Source: Phycisphaerae bacterium RAS1 (lineage in GTDB: Bacteria > Planctomycetota > Phycisphaerae > UBA1845 > Fen-1342). Taken from it: a DNA stretch of 64,000 bases. The stretch is from positions 2,728,001 through 2,792,000 of the forward strand of contig SMLU01000001.1 in the NCBI GenBank assembly GCA_007859745.1, given 5' to 3'. The position numbers and the translations under genes were made by a program. The notes beneath the pieces are model-generated. The model was not told where the DNA came from, did no database searches, and saw nothing but the letters and a program-made list of their open reading frames with translations. Shown piece after piece: positions 49,299-57,636 of the stretch; position 1 is the first letter of the stretch, and each line of letters starts with the position of its first letter.

Positions 49299-49937
49299 AA
49301 GACGGCGCCGATCGCGACCTCGATCGGGATGCGCCCTGACCGGCACCGGCGGAATGCGGACTTGACGTCTCCAGCTTCACGCCTATTGTAGTGGCGTAGC
49401 GGTTCGGGGTGATTCCTCAGGCGCTGCCGGCGGTTTGACGATGCGATTGGAAACTCTGGCAAGAGCGGTCTCGTGGGCGCTGCGCGCGACCGCGGCCCTG
49501 CGCGCGTCCGCGCGCGGCGCGTACGCCCTGCGCGCCCTCGCGGCGATCATGATTGTCTGCACCGGCTGGCGGGGCGCCCTCTCCCCGATCGTCGACTCGG
49601 ACGCACGTGAGCACGAGTCGCGCACCGGCGACGAAACCCGGGATGTCGCGGTGCACGCGACCGCGGCGCGCGACAAAACTCGCCGCCGTCATCCCTCGCC
49701 GCCGCGCGCCCGCGCCGATGCGAACAAGCGGACGGAAATGCCATGCGCCGCGCTTGGCCGCCCGATCCGTACCGACCTGCGTAACGGCTTTGGCGCTGCA
49801 CTTCTGGTCTGACCGCGCGGCGCACGTCCGTGCGCGCTCGTCTCCGTGAGTTGACCGTCAACAGTGACCGCCTTCTTCCGCGGCCGCGCGGGCGTCGTCG
49901 GTCCCCGGATTCAGCACTGATCTGAGGAATCTCCCAA
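49299..49937. other. Intergenic region with no supported gene
   Basis: An open frame at 49435-49812 (Ala/Arg-rich with one hydrophobic stretch) lacks a ribosome site and has equally long frames on the other strand, so I do not call it. The stretch probably holds the promoter of the carbonic anhydrase gene, but I see no clear boxes. Confidence 0.6.
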
Positions 49938-50609
49938 ATGCAAAAACTCGTGCAAGGCGTCCATAGCTTCCAGTCCGAAGTCTTCGGATCGCAGCGCCGC
50001 TTTTTCGAGCGGCTCGCCGAAGGCCAGAATCCGCTCGCGTTGTTCATTACGTGCTCCGATTCGCGCATCAATCCGAACCTGATCACGCAAACGGCCCCGG
50101 GCGAGCTGTTTATTCTGCGCAATGCAGGGAACATCGTTCCGCCCTATGGCGTCGCGGCCAGCGGGGAAACGGCGACCATCGAGTTCGCGGTCGCCGGGCT
50201 GGGCGTGCGCGACATCATTGTTTGCGGGCACTCGCACTGCGGCGCCATGAAGGGTCTGTTGGAGCCGGAGATCCTGGCCAACATGCCCTCCATGAAATCC
50301 TGGCTGGCTCACGCCGAGGCCACGCGCCGCATCGTCGCCGAAAACTACAGCCATTATCAGAACGGCGCCCGCCTCACCGTCGCCGTCGAGGAGAACGTGC
50401 TGGTGCAGCTTGAAAACCTGCGGACGCACCCGGCGGTCGCCTCCGCCCTGGCGCGCAAGGCGCTGCAGCTCCACGGCTGGGTGTACAAGCTCGAAAGCGG
50501 TCAGGTGTTCTCGTTCAATCCCGCGGAGCAGCAGTTCCTGCCGCTCACTGACTCGGCCGCGAGTGATTCGGCAGCGCTGCCGGCGCTCACGCCGGGCCGG
50601 TTGATTTAG
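49938..50609 (+). CDS. Beta-class carbonic anhydrase
   Basis: This 223-residue zinc enzyme interconverts CO2 and bicarbonate in the cytoplasm. The zinc ligands are C39 in [12 protein letters not shown]98 and C101 in [10 protein letters not shown], with the D41/R43 dyad. The N-terminus ([20 protein letters not shown]) is typical of the bacterial clade. The SulP transporter gene starts nine bases after the stop, the common arrangement for bicarbonate uptake with a carbonic anhydrase. The ATG at 49938 has only a weak ribosome site (GAGGAAT). Confidence 0.93.
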   Translation: MQKLVQGVHSFQSEVFGSQRRFFERLAEGQNPLALFITCSDSRINPNLITQTAPGELFILRNAGNIVPPYGVAASGETATIEFAVAGLGVRDIIVCGHSHCGAMKGLLEPEILANMPSMKSWLAHAEATRRIVAENYSHYQNGARLTVAVEENVLVQLENLRTHPAVASALARKALQLHGWVYKLESGQVFSFNPAEQQFLPLTDSAASDSAALPALTPGRLI

Positions 50610-50618
50610 GAGGGCGGC

Positions 50619-52241
50619 GTGAAAAATAAGGTTGATCTATCGGCCGCGCCGCGGCGCGGCCTCGGCGGAGATTTTCTGGGTTCCGCAGTTGTGTTCCTGG
50701 TGGCGCTGCCGCTGTGCATGGGCGTCGCGATTGCGTCGGGATTGCCCCCGGCGGCGGGACTGCTGACCGGCATTGTCGGCGGAATCCTGGTCGGAGCGCT
50801 GTCCGGGTCGCCGCTGCAGGTCAGCGGCCCGGCCGCGGGCCTGACGGTCCTCGTTTACGACCTGCTCCGCGAACACGGTCCGACGGCGCTGGGCGTGATC
50901 ATCGCCGTGGCCGGCTTGATTCAACTGGCGGCCGGGTTGCTGCGGCTGGGGCAGTGGTTCCGCGCGGTGTCTCCGGCGGTGATCCGCGGGATGCTGTCAG
51001 GCATCGGCGTGCTGATCTTCGTCAGCCAGTTTCACGTCATGGTCGACGACGTGCCGCGCTCCAGCGGGCTGCAGAACCTGCTCTCCTTGCCGGAAGCGAT
51101 CTGGAAGGGCTTCGTTCCGTGGGCCGGTTTCATGCCCGGGACGGATAGCGGCCATGCCTGGGCGGCGCGCGTCGGCGCGCTCACCATCATTCTGATCGTC
51201 GCCTGGACCTGGCTGGCGCCGCGGCGGCTGCGGCTGATTCCCGGTCCGCTGATCGCCGTGTCCGCGGCGACGATTCTGGCGACGTTCGTGCATCCGCCCA
51301 TCCATCGGGTGGACGCGCCGGCGAACCTGCTGGACGCGGTGCGCGTGCCGAGCGAGGGGCTGATCACGATTCTCGCCAATCCGCTGACTTGGTTCGAGGG
51401 TCTGGCGCTGGCGCTGGTGGCCAGCGCCGAGACGCTCCTTTGCGCGTCGGCGGTCGATCGCATGCACCGCGGCCCGCGGACGCGCTACGACCGTGAGCTG
51501 GCCGCGCAGGGCGTGGGAAACATGGTCTGCGGGGCGATCGGGGGGCTGCCCATGACCGGCGTGATTGTGCGCAGCGCCGCGAATGTGAACGCCGGCGCCA
51601 GCACACGCCTCTCCGCGATTCTGCACGGGGTCTGGCTGCTGCTGTTCGTCGCCGCGTTGCCGTGGCTGCTGCGCGAGATTCCCACCGCCGCGCTGGCCGC
51701 GGTGCTGGTGTATACGGGCTACAAGCTGATCGATCTGAAGGCGCTGCGCGAGCTGGGTCGATACGGCCGCAGCGAGGTCGCCATCTTCGTGGTCACGGTC
51801 ATCACGATCGTGGGCGTCGATCTACTGACCGGCGTGCTCACCGGCGTCGGGCTCTCGGCGCTGAAGCTGCTCTACACCTTCTCGCACCTGGAGATCCGGA
51901 GCAATCGGGCGGGCGACCGCATCGAGATGCGGCTGCGCGGCGCGGCGACGTTTATCCGGCTGCCAAAATTGGCGCAAGCGCTTGAGGAGCTACCGCCCAA
52001 GACGGAGCTGCACGTAAACCTGGAGGAACTGGACTACATCGACCACGCCTGCCTGGACCTGCTCATGAACTGGGAGCGGCAGCACGAGGACACGGGCGGT
52101 GCGCTGATCATCGACTGGGAAGGCCTGGGCGCGCGTTTTCGCAACAGCCAGCCGTCGCATCGCAACGGCGCGGCGCGCGGGGACGCGCAACCCGTTTCCG
52201 CGACGTCCGTTTCCGTGGAGCAGCAGCCCGTGCAGGTCTGA
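50619..52241 (+). CDS. SulP-family anion transporter with STAS domain
   Basis: This 540-residue membrane transporter is probably a bicarbonate uptake system. It has about 11-12 helices, starting VFLVALPLCMGVAIASGLPP, then the substrate-binding segment GSPLQVSGPAAGLTVLVYDL, GGLPMTGVIVRSAANVNAGA (a conserved helix with polar residues) and VGLSALKLLY. The C-terminal STAS domain (about 430-520) includes ELHVNLEELDYIDHACLDLL. The start is GTG at 50619 with GGAGG upstream. The carbonic anhydrase directly before it supports bicarbonate as substrate, though sulfate or other anions are possible for the family. Na+ coupling is not shown. Confidence 0.88.
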   Translation: MKNKVDLSAAPRRGLGGDFLGSAVVFLVALPLCMGVAIASGLPPAAGLLTGIVGGILVGALSGSPLQVSGPAAGLTVLVYDLLREHGPTALGVIIAVAGLIQLAAGLLRLGQWFRAVSPAVIRGMLSGIGVLIFVSQFHVMVDDVPRSSGLQNLLSLPEAIWKGFVPWAGFMPGTDSGHAWAARVGALTIILIVAWTWLAPRRLRLIPGPLIAVSAATILATFVHPPIHRVDAPANLLDAVRVPSEGLITILANPLTWFEGLALALVASAETLLCASAVDRMHRGPRTRYDRELAAQGVGNMVCGAIGGLPMTGVIVRSAANVNAGASTRLSAILHGVWLLLFVAALPWLLREIPTAALAAVLVYTGYKLIDLKALRELGRYGRSEVAIFVVTVITIVGVDLLTGVLTGVGLSALKLLYTFSHLEIRSNRAGDRIEMRLRGAATFIRLPKLAQALEELPPKTELHVNLEELDYIDHACLDLLMNWERQHEDTGGALIIDWEGLGARFRNSQPSHRNGAARGDAQPVSATSVSVEQQPVQV

Positions 52242-52277
52242 CGTGGGGAAGAGGCGACTGGGTGAAGGCGAGTGGGT

Positions 52278-52333
52278 GGGACGGGCGTCTCGCCCGTCCC
52301 CGCGGTCTTAGGAACGGGCAAGATGCCCGTTCC
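52278..52333. repeat. Two perfect hairpins between SulP and thioredoxin
   Basis: GGGACGGGCG-TCT-CGCCCGTCCC at 52278-52300 and GGAACGGGCA-AGA-TGCCCGTTCC at 52311-52333. The genes on either side converge, so the pair may stop transcripts from both. The first is the inverted twin of the hairpin at 44689. Confidence 0.75.
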
Positions 52334-52372
52334 ACCCGCACAGGTTTACAGGCTCTAGAGCCCGCACACTCC

Positions 52373-52708
52373 TTAGCCCGAGACGATCTTGTCCAGGTAG
52401 AGCTTGTAGTCGGTCTTCTTCTTGGCGCCGACCAATCTCTCGACCGGTTGGCCGCCCTTGAACAGGATCACGGTCGGAATCGCCTGCACGCCGAACTTCG
52501 CGGCGATCGCCTGGGCGCGGTCGATGTCGACTTTTCCAACCTTCACTTTTCCCGCGTATTCGCCGGCCAGCTCATCGATCGTCGGTCCCAGGAGCAGGCA
52601 CGGGCCGCACCACTCCGCCCAGAAATCGACCAGCACTGGCTGGCTGGAGTTGATCACCTCGGCGTCGAAATTGGAATCGTCAAACGTGAGCGTATTGGGG
52701 CCGGCCAT
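52373..52708 (-). CDS. Thioredoxin
   Basis: This is a 111-residue cytoplasmic thiol-disulfide reductant. The active site is WCGPC (33-37) in FWAEWCGPCLLL, and the cis-Pro is in QAIPTVILFKGGQP. The second ATG (52708, MAGPNTLTF) lies six bases after GGGAG, so it is preferred to the ATG at 52711. It would maintain reduced proteins in the cytoplasm, opposite to the exported VKOR-DsbA system. It ends just past the hairpin pair. Confidence 0.95.
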   Translation of the reverse strand: MAGPNTLTFDDSNFDAEVINSSQPVLVDFWAEWCGPCLLLGPTIDELAGEYAGKVKVGKVDIDRAQAIAAKFGVQAIPTVILFKGGQPVERLVGAKKKTDYKLYLDKIVSG

Positions 52709-52946
52709 CATCTTCTCCCGCGGATTTCGCGTCCGCACCGCGTGGGCGATTGTAAGACGCGCGCCATCAAAGTCAAACCGTCACGGCCTGGCGCGGACGC
52801 CGTGTACCGCCAACTTTCTGATGCGGCCGGGTTACACGTCGCGGGTAAGATGGTGAGGTCGGGAATGCCCGCCGTTTCAGGCAATAGCGGTCCCGGCGGC
52901 GACGTTTTGCCTTCATGTCGGGGTCGGGCGTGATGGAGTCGAATCG

Positions 52947-54641
52947 ATGAACGCCTATGTCCAGACCGTCCGCTTGCAGCCGGCAGCGAAGGTGCGAGCA
53001 CGTCACCCCGGATTGCTCTGTCGATCGTCCGCGATGCTGTGCCTGGCCGCTTGCCTGGCGCCCGCCGTGGCCGGCGATTCCACCGAGAAATACTCGCTCG
53101 ACCCGCTCAAACCGGCGCAATGGGACCGGGCCGCCGCGGCCCACCTGCTGCGTCGGGCGGCGTTCGGCGGCAGTCCGGCGGAGATCGACCGTGTCTTCGC
53201 GATGGGCGTGGAGGCGGCGGTGGATTACCTGGTTGAGTACGAGAAGACCGCCTATGCGCCCGCCCCGCCGGCGCTCGATCCGCTCGTGCTGGAAGAGGTC
53301 GATCGCGAGGAGCGTCGCCGGCTGTCCGATCAGGAGCGCCAGCAGCTTCAGCAGCAGCGCCAACAGGCGGAGCGCCGCTCGCACGAAGAGACGCGGCTGT
53401 GGTGGATCGAGCGGATGGTCGAATCGCCGCGGCCGTTCGAGGAGCGGATGACGCTCTTCTGGCACGGGCACTTCACCAGCGGGGCGCGCGAGGTGCGGCG
53501 CTCGCTGTTCATGTACGAGCAGAACGTGTTTCTGCGCAAGCACGCGCTGGCGAATTTCCGCGAGCTGCTGATCGGCGTCAGCAAGGACCGTGCGATGCTC
53601 GTGTATCTAGACAACGCGCGCAACAGCCGCCGCGAGCCGAACGAGAATTACGCCCGCGAGCTGATGGAGCTGTTTTCGCTGGGCGTGGGCAACTATAGCG
53701 AAGCCGACATCAAGGCCGCCGCGCGGTCGTTTACCGGCTGGACGCTCGACCGTGACGGCTTTGTCTTCCGTCCGCGCGATCACGACGACGGGGCCAAGAC
53801 GTTCCTGGGCAAGACCGGCAAGTGGGGCGGCGAGGACGTCATTGACATCATCCTCCAGCAGCCGGCCTGCTCGAAGTTCCTCGCCCGCACGTTGCTCGAT
53901 GCGTTCTGCTGCGCGGAGCCGGACAAACGGCTGGTGGAGCGCTTCGCGGCGCTCATTCGCCGCGAGAAGTTTGAGCTGAAGCCGATCATGAAGGCCCTGC
54001 TCGGGAGCGAGGCCTTTTATCACGCGGACATGCGCGGGGCGCTGGTTAAGAGCCCGGTTGAGCTGCTGGTGGGCACGGCGCGGCAATTGGAACTCCCCAT
54101 CCGCCAGCTCGGCGTCGCCGAGCGGGCGCTGGCGTCGATGGGCCAGGAAGTGATGCAGCCGCCGAACGTGAAGGGCTGGGACGGCAACGAGACGTGGATC
54201 ACGACGGCGACGCTGTTCAATCGGTACAACGTGATCGGAAACCTGATCGACGGACAGGGTGGGCAGCGGCGGCGGCTAGCGAAAGAGCAGGCCAACGACG
54301 AAGAGGTGGCGGAAGGCGACGACAAAGGCGTGGACGGCGGAATGCAGGCGATGACGGACAAGCCGCAGCCGCGCAGCCGGCTGGGCGAGGGTGGGAAGCA
54401 GCCGACGTACGACCCTCTGCCGATGCTGCGCGAGCGGCGCCTCGAAACGGCGGAGGCGGTCATTGACTTCTACGCGGCCAATCTTCTTGCGACCCCGCTT
54501 CCTTCAGCAAAGCGTGAGCAGCTCGTTCGATTTCTCTCGGGACCCAATGCGAAGTTCGCTCAGTCCGCCCGCGACGCGGGAGACCGCGTTCGCGCGATGG
54601 TCCGCTTGCTCTGCGCGACCCCGGAGTTTCAGTTGAATTGA
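52947..54641 (+). CDS. DUF1800 family exported protein
   Basis: This 564-residue protein of the DUF1800 family is common and multi-copy in planctomycetes. It has a long N-region and hydrophobic core (about 25-42: SSAMLCLAACLAPAVAGDS), then HLLRRAAFGGSPAEIDRVFA, a Gln/Arg coiled segment, RMTLFWHGHFTSGAREVRR, the signature NENYARELMELFSLGVGNYS, and a C-terminal half with QPPNVKGWDGNETWI. The biochemical role is unknown. In many genomes it is followed by a DUF1501 gene; here the next gene is an unrelated surface protein. The ATG at 52947 follows GGAGT by eight bases. Confidence 0.88.
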   Translation: MNAYVQTVRLQPAAKVRARHPGLLCRSSAMLCLAACLAPAVAGDSTEKYSLDPLKPAQWDRAAAAHLLRRAAFGGSPAEIDRVFAMGVEAAVDYLVEYEKTAYAPAPPALDPLVLEEVDREERRRLSDQERQQLQQQRQQAERRSHEETRLWWIERMVESPRPFEERMTLFWHGHFTSGAREVRRSLFMYEQNVFLRKHALANFRELLIGVSKDRAMLVYLDNARNSRREPNENYARELMELFSLGVGNYSEADIKAAARSFTGWTLDRDGFVFRPRDHDDGAKTFLGKTGKWGGEDVIDIILQQPACSKFLARTLLDAFCCAEPDKRLVERFAALIRREKFELKPIMKALLGSEAFYHADMRGALVKSPVELLVGTARQLELPIRQLGVAERALASMGQEVMQPPNVKGWDGNETWITTATLFNRYNVIGNLIDGQGGQRRRLAKEQANDEEVAEGDDKGVDGGMQAMTDKPQPRSRLGEGGKQPTYDPLPMLRERRLETAEAVIDFYAANLLATPLPSAKREQLVRFLSGPNAKFAQSARDAGDRVRAMVRLLCATPEFQLN

Positions 54642-54694
54642 CCGATAATTGACGGTTGCTGGTCGGGATTGAAATGCCCGCGCGGAGCGCGACG

Positions 54695-54711
54695 CTTAGA
54701 TTCTGTCTAAG
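54695..54711. promoter_or_regulatory. Inverted repeat CTTAGA-N5-TCTAAG
   Basis: Perfect six-base arms 77 bp upstream of the promoter at 54788, with no T-tract. It is a possible operator or small hairpin. Confidence 0.4.
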
Positions 54712-54787
54712 TGGCCAATAATCTCGCCTTTTGCGTTCGCGCAATTCTCACAGGTCTTTGCCGTAAGGTGTCTTCAGCAATCTGGGG

Positions 54788-54817
54788 TTGCGTCCTAGTC
54801 GCTGCCCGTGCTACAAT
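54788..54817 (+). promoter_or_regulatory. Sigma-70-like promoter for surface protein 1
   Basis: TTGCGT at 54788-54793 and TACAAT at 54812-54817, with an 18-bp spacer. The leader to the ATG at 54897 would be about 73 nt. Confidence 0.5.
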
Positions 54818-54896
54818 CCGCGGCGGAGGACGGAAATTCCGCCTCGCCATGGAGCGAGGTCAGTTAACTTGCCGGGTTACTTCCAGAGGAACGGAT

Positions 54897-55550
54897 ATGA
54901 AGCGATTCATGGGTGTCAGTCTATTAGCCCTTTGCGCGGCCATTCCCGCGCAGGCCGGGATGGTGTTCGGCTTCACGAAGATCACGAACAACGCTCCGAA
55001 CAACATCTCGTCGCAGCTCGCAGTCGAAGTCAGCGATCTCGGCGGCGGCATCGTGTCGTTCAAGGTCACGAACAACGTCGGGACCGCGTCGAACATGGCC
55101 CAGATTTACTGGGACGAGACCGATTCGGCGATGGACCTGATTAACTTTGGCACGGCCGGTCTGTCGGTCGTGAGCGGCCCCGGCCCCGTAGTCGATTTCT
55201 CGATCGGCGGTACGCCGGCCGAATTGCCGGGCGGAAACAACGCAGGCCCGGCGTTCGAGTCGGAGTTCCGCGTCAGCGCGGATTCGCCGGCTCCGCACCA
55301 CGGTCTTAATCACGCGTCTGATTCGCTGACCGTCAGTTTCTCGCTGGTGGCCGGCAAGACCTATGCGGACGTGCTCAGCTATATGAACGCGGGCACGCTG
55401 CGGCTGGGTTCACACGTGACCGGCATCGGCACGACCGGACAGAGCGACGGATACGTCACGGTCCCCGGCACGACCGTTCCCGCCCCGGCGGCGATCGCGT
55501 TGGGCGCGATCGGCGCGGCCATGGCCGCGGCTTTCCGTCGTTCGAACTAA
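54897..55550 (+). CDS. Surface protein 1 with PEP-CTERM-like VPAPAA tail
   Basis: This 217-residue exported protein has a signal peptide (MKRFMGVSLLALCAAIPAQA) and a beta-rich body with TKITNNAPNNISSQLAVEVS and SDSLTVSFSLVAGKTYADVL. The C-terminal sorting-type tail reads VPAPAAIALGAIGAAMAAAF and then RRS. The tail is a PEP-CTERM variant (VPAP for VPEP) with a hydrophobic helix and basic end. The ATG at 54897 follows AGAGGA. It is a paralogue of the next gene, and the two are separated by a terminator-like hairpin (GGCCCGCCG/CGGCGGGCC at 55585-55606) and a promoter. Confidence 0.75.
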   Translation: MKRFMGVSLLALCAAIPAQAGMVFGFTKITNNAPNNISSQLAVEVSDLGGGIVSFKVTNNVGTASNMAQIYWDETDSAMDLINFGTAGLSVVSGPGPVVDFSIGGTPAELPGGNNAGPAFESEFRVSADSPAPHHGLNHASDSLTVSFSLVAGKTYADVLSYMNAGTLRLGSHVTGIGTTGQSDGYVTVPGTTVPAPAAIALGAIGAAMAAAFRRSN

Positions 55551-55698
55551 CCGTCGAATGGCGAATGAGTTAAGCATCGGCGCCGGCCCGCCGGAGACGG
55601 CGGGCCTGCGCGGTAAGTTTCCAGTATGTCGACGTTGGCGCTCCATCCGTTGACGCGATCGCCGGCGCAAAAAACCAGCCAAGTCGGCGGGTTTGTCG

Positions 55699-55727
55699 TT
55701 GAAATCGCGAGGATGATCCGCTAAATT
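55699..55727 (+). promoter_or_regulatory. Sigma-70-like promoter for surface protein 2
   Basis: TTGAAA at 55699-55704 and TAAATT at 55722-55727, with a 17-bp spacer, in an otherwise GC-rich stretch. This is the best canonical spacing in the window. Confidence 0.6.
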
Positions 55728-55805
55728 AACTGTTCGGGCATGGCGTTTCGGTATCGCTTCCCGGTTCGGCAAAACCCAAGAGGCTCCAGGAGAGGACTCA
55801 AGCTT

Positions 55806-56465
55806 ATGAATCTGCGTTCGTTTCTAGGTGCGGCGGCCGGCATTGCCGTCTTCGCCGCGAGTGCGTCGGCTGATGTGACGTTCCAGTTTCAGCGTTTCAC
55901 CAACAACGCGAACGTCGACGTCGCCAGCCAGTTGTCGATGACGGTGTCGCAGGTCGACTCAAACACCGTCCGCTTCACGTTCAACAACACTGCGGCGGTG
56001 CAGTCGACCATCAAGTCGGTGCATTTTGACGAGCTGGACTCGGCGGCCGACCTGATCAGCTTCTCGAGCTCATCCCACACCACCACGAGCGGCGGCAGCA
56101 CGGCTTCGTTCTTCAAGAACGGCAGCCCGGCCAGCCTGCCGGATGGGAGCGCGATCAGCTTTAACACTGAGCTGTCGCACACGGCCAACACGCCGACCAC
56201 GTCGCGCGGGCTGAACGAGCTGGCGGACTCGCTGCGCGTGACGCTCGACCTGGTGAGCGGCCGGACGTTCTCCGACGTGCTCGACTACCTCAACGACGGC
56301 TCGTTGCGGTTGGGGCTGTACGTCACCAACATCCCGCACAGCTACAATAAGACCAAGGCCGATTCGTTCGTAAACCTGCCGAGCACGACGACGGTTCCCG
56401 CTCCTGCGGCGGTCGCGCTGGGCGCGATTGGCGCGGCCATGGCGGCCGCCTTTCGGCGCTCCTAG
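55806..56465 (+). CDS. Surface protein 2 with PEP-CTERM-like VPAPAA tail
   Basis: This 219-residue paralogue of the preceding gene has a signal peptide (MNLRSFLGAAAGIAVFAASA) and a beta-rich body with QRFTNNANVDVASQLSMTVS, HFDELDSAADLISF and ELADSLRVTLDLVSGRTFSD. Its tail, VPAPAAVALGAIGAAMAAAF plus RRS, is nearly identical to that of the neighbour. The shared pattern (TNN, SQL, aspartate-rich Ser/Ala segment, SG-TFSDVL) suggests a recent duplication. The ATG at 55806 is preceded by AGGAGAGG. A strong terminator follows. Confidence 0.75.
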   Translation: MNLRSFLGAAAGIAVFAASASADVTFQFQRFTNNANVDVASQLSMTVSQVDSNTVRFTFNNTAAVQSTIKSVHFDELDSAADLISFSSSSHTTTSGGSTASFFKNGSPASLPDGSAISFNTELSHTANTPTTSRGLNELADSLRVTLDLVSGRTFSDVLDYLNDGSLRLGLYVTNIPHSYNKTKADSFVNLPSTTTVPAPAAVALGAIGAAMAAAFRRS

Positions 56466-56500
56466 GCTCGTCGCAGCAGAAGCCTGTTAGGCATTTAGCG

Positions 56501-56536
56501 GCGGCCGGTGGTCATCCACCGGCCGCCGTCTTTTTG
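56501..56536 (+). terminator. Rho-independent terminator after surface protein 2
   Basis: The twelve-base stem GGCGGCCGGTGG / CCACCGGCCGCC with loop TCAT is followed by GTC and five T residues. Confidence 0.88.
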
Positions 56537-56595
56537 GAAGTGCGGTTTCAACGAGCCTGTAGCACCGGACCTCTGTGTCCGACGGCGATTTCAGC

Positions 56596-56615
56596 GTCGG
56601 ACGCAGACGTCCGAC
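56596..56615. repeat. Hairpin GTCGGACG-CAGA-CGTCCGAC
   Basis: Perfect 8-bp arms just past the terminator, close in style to the TCT/AGA-loop hairpins elsewhere, with a related GGAC...GTCC pair just upstream (about 56568-56580). The gap has no gene. Confidence 0.6.
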
Positions 56616-56676
56616 GTTACCGAAGACGCAGGCGCTCGCGGGCGTTTCCGTTTCTGATTCGCGACACGAGTTCGCG

Positions 56677-57579
56677 CTACTCCTCTTGCAGCGTCCTGGG
56701 CCAGTCATCCTTCAAGAGGCGCGAGAGCGAGCGGTCAGCCAGCACGCGGCCGCCGGTCTGGCAGCGCGGACAGTAGTTGGTTTCATTGTCGGCGTAGCGA
56801 ATGCGCTGCACGGCGGCGCCGCAGGTCGGACAGGCCATTTCGAAACGCCCGTGCACGACGAAATCGGGGCGAAACGCGGTGATCTCGCCTGGTCCCGGGA
56901 ATCGCCCGGCGAATTGCCTTCGCAGAGCGTGCATCCAATGCTCCAGCGTCCGCCGCGCCGCGCCGTGAAGCGCCGCGACTTGCGCGTCGCTCATTCGCCG
57001 CGTGAGCAGCAGCGGCGAGAGCCGGGCGGCGTGCAGGATCTCGTCGCTGTAGGCGTTGCCGATGCCGGAGAACTGGCGCGGGTCCGTCAGGCTGCGCTTG
57101 AGCGTGTGGTTCTCGCGCCGCAGGGTCGCGGCGAAATCGGCCAGGCTGCAGGTCAGCGGGTCCATTCCGCCGGGGTCGTGGCGCGACAACTCCGCGGCGC
57201 TGCGCACCACGTGCAGCGACGCGCGTTTCTTCGACCCGGCTTCGGTCAGCGTGAGCGTTCCGGATTCAAATCGAAATGTCGCGAGCGCGATTTTGCTTGC
57301 CACCGGTTTCTTCGGCGTGTCGCCGCCGGCATCGGCCCAGCGCAGCCGGCCGGCGATCATCAAGTGGATGACGAGAAACAACTCGCCGTCGAATTCGAGC
57401 ACGATCCGTTTGCCCAGTCGGCGTGTTTGGAGCACGCGCCGCCCGAGGATCTCTTCGATGGGCGGCTCGAACGTACGAACGACGAACGGGCCGGGAATGC
57501 GGAGCGACTCCAGCCGCTTTCCGATGATGCGCGGCTGGAGGGCGTCGAGGTAGGCGAGAATCTCGGGTAGTTCCGGCAC
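56677..57579 (-). CDS. Formamidopyrimidine-DNA glycosylase (Fpg/MutM family)
   Basis: This 300-residue base-excision glycosylase/AP lyase removes oxidised purines such as 8-oxoguanine. The catalytic Pro must be residue 2, so the GTG at 57579 (start VPELPE) is correct rather than the upstream ATG at 57594, which would bury the Pro. Other family parts are the Lys in GKRIVLEF (beta-hairpin loop), the H2TH segment DPRQFSGIGNAYSDEILHAA and the C-terminal zinc finger CPTC...NYCPRCQTGGR. It could be Fpg or a close Nei relative; the exact lesion range is not shown. It is on the opposite strand to the surface-protein genes. Confidence 0.9.
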   Translation of the reverse strand: MPELPEILAYLDALQPRIIGKRLESLRIPGPFVVRTFEPPIEEILGRRVLQTRRLGKRIVLEFDGELFLVIHLMIAGRLRWADAGGDTPKKPVASKIALATFRFESGTLTLTEAGSKKRASLHVVRSAAELSRHDPGGMDPLTCSLADFAATLRRENHTLKRSLTDPRQFSGIGNAYSDEILHAARLSPLLLTRRMSDAQVAALHGAARRTLEHWMHALRRQFAGRFPGPGEITAFRPDFVVHGRFEMACPTCGAAVQRIRYADNETNYCPRCQTGGRVLADRSLSRLLKDDWPRTLQEE

Positions 57580-57607
57580 GCAGCGAGTCCGCATTAGCGG
57601 TTATCGT

Positions 57608-57633
57608 CGGCCGGCACGGGGGCCGGCCGCTAC
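57608..57633. repeat. Lone REP unit of the 27-bp family
   Basis: CGGCCGGCACGGGGGCCGGC plus CGCTAC is the same unit as at 38880, 18.7 kb away, between the glycosylase and nuoD genes. Its presence far from the RAYT remnant shows that the family is dispersed. Confidence 0.85.
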
Positions 57634-57636
57634 CGA

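Noticed and set aside
47511..49346. Long minus-strand frame opposite rmuC
   Set aside because: Antisense to a clear RmuC gene and built in part from BIME arms.
49435..49812. A 125-residue frame before the carbonic anhydrase
   Set aside because: No ribosome site and equally long frames on the other strand; only a weak hydrophobic segment.
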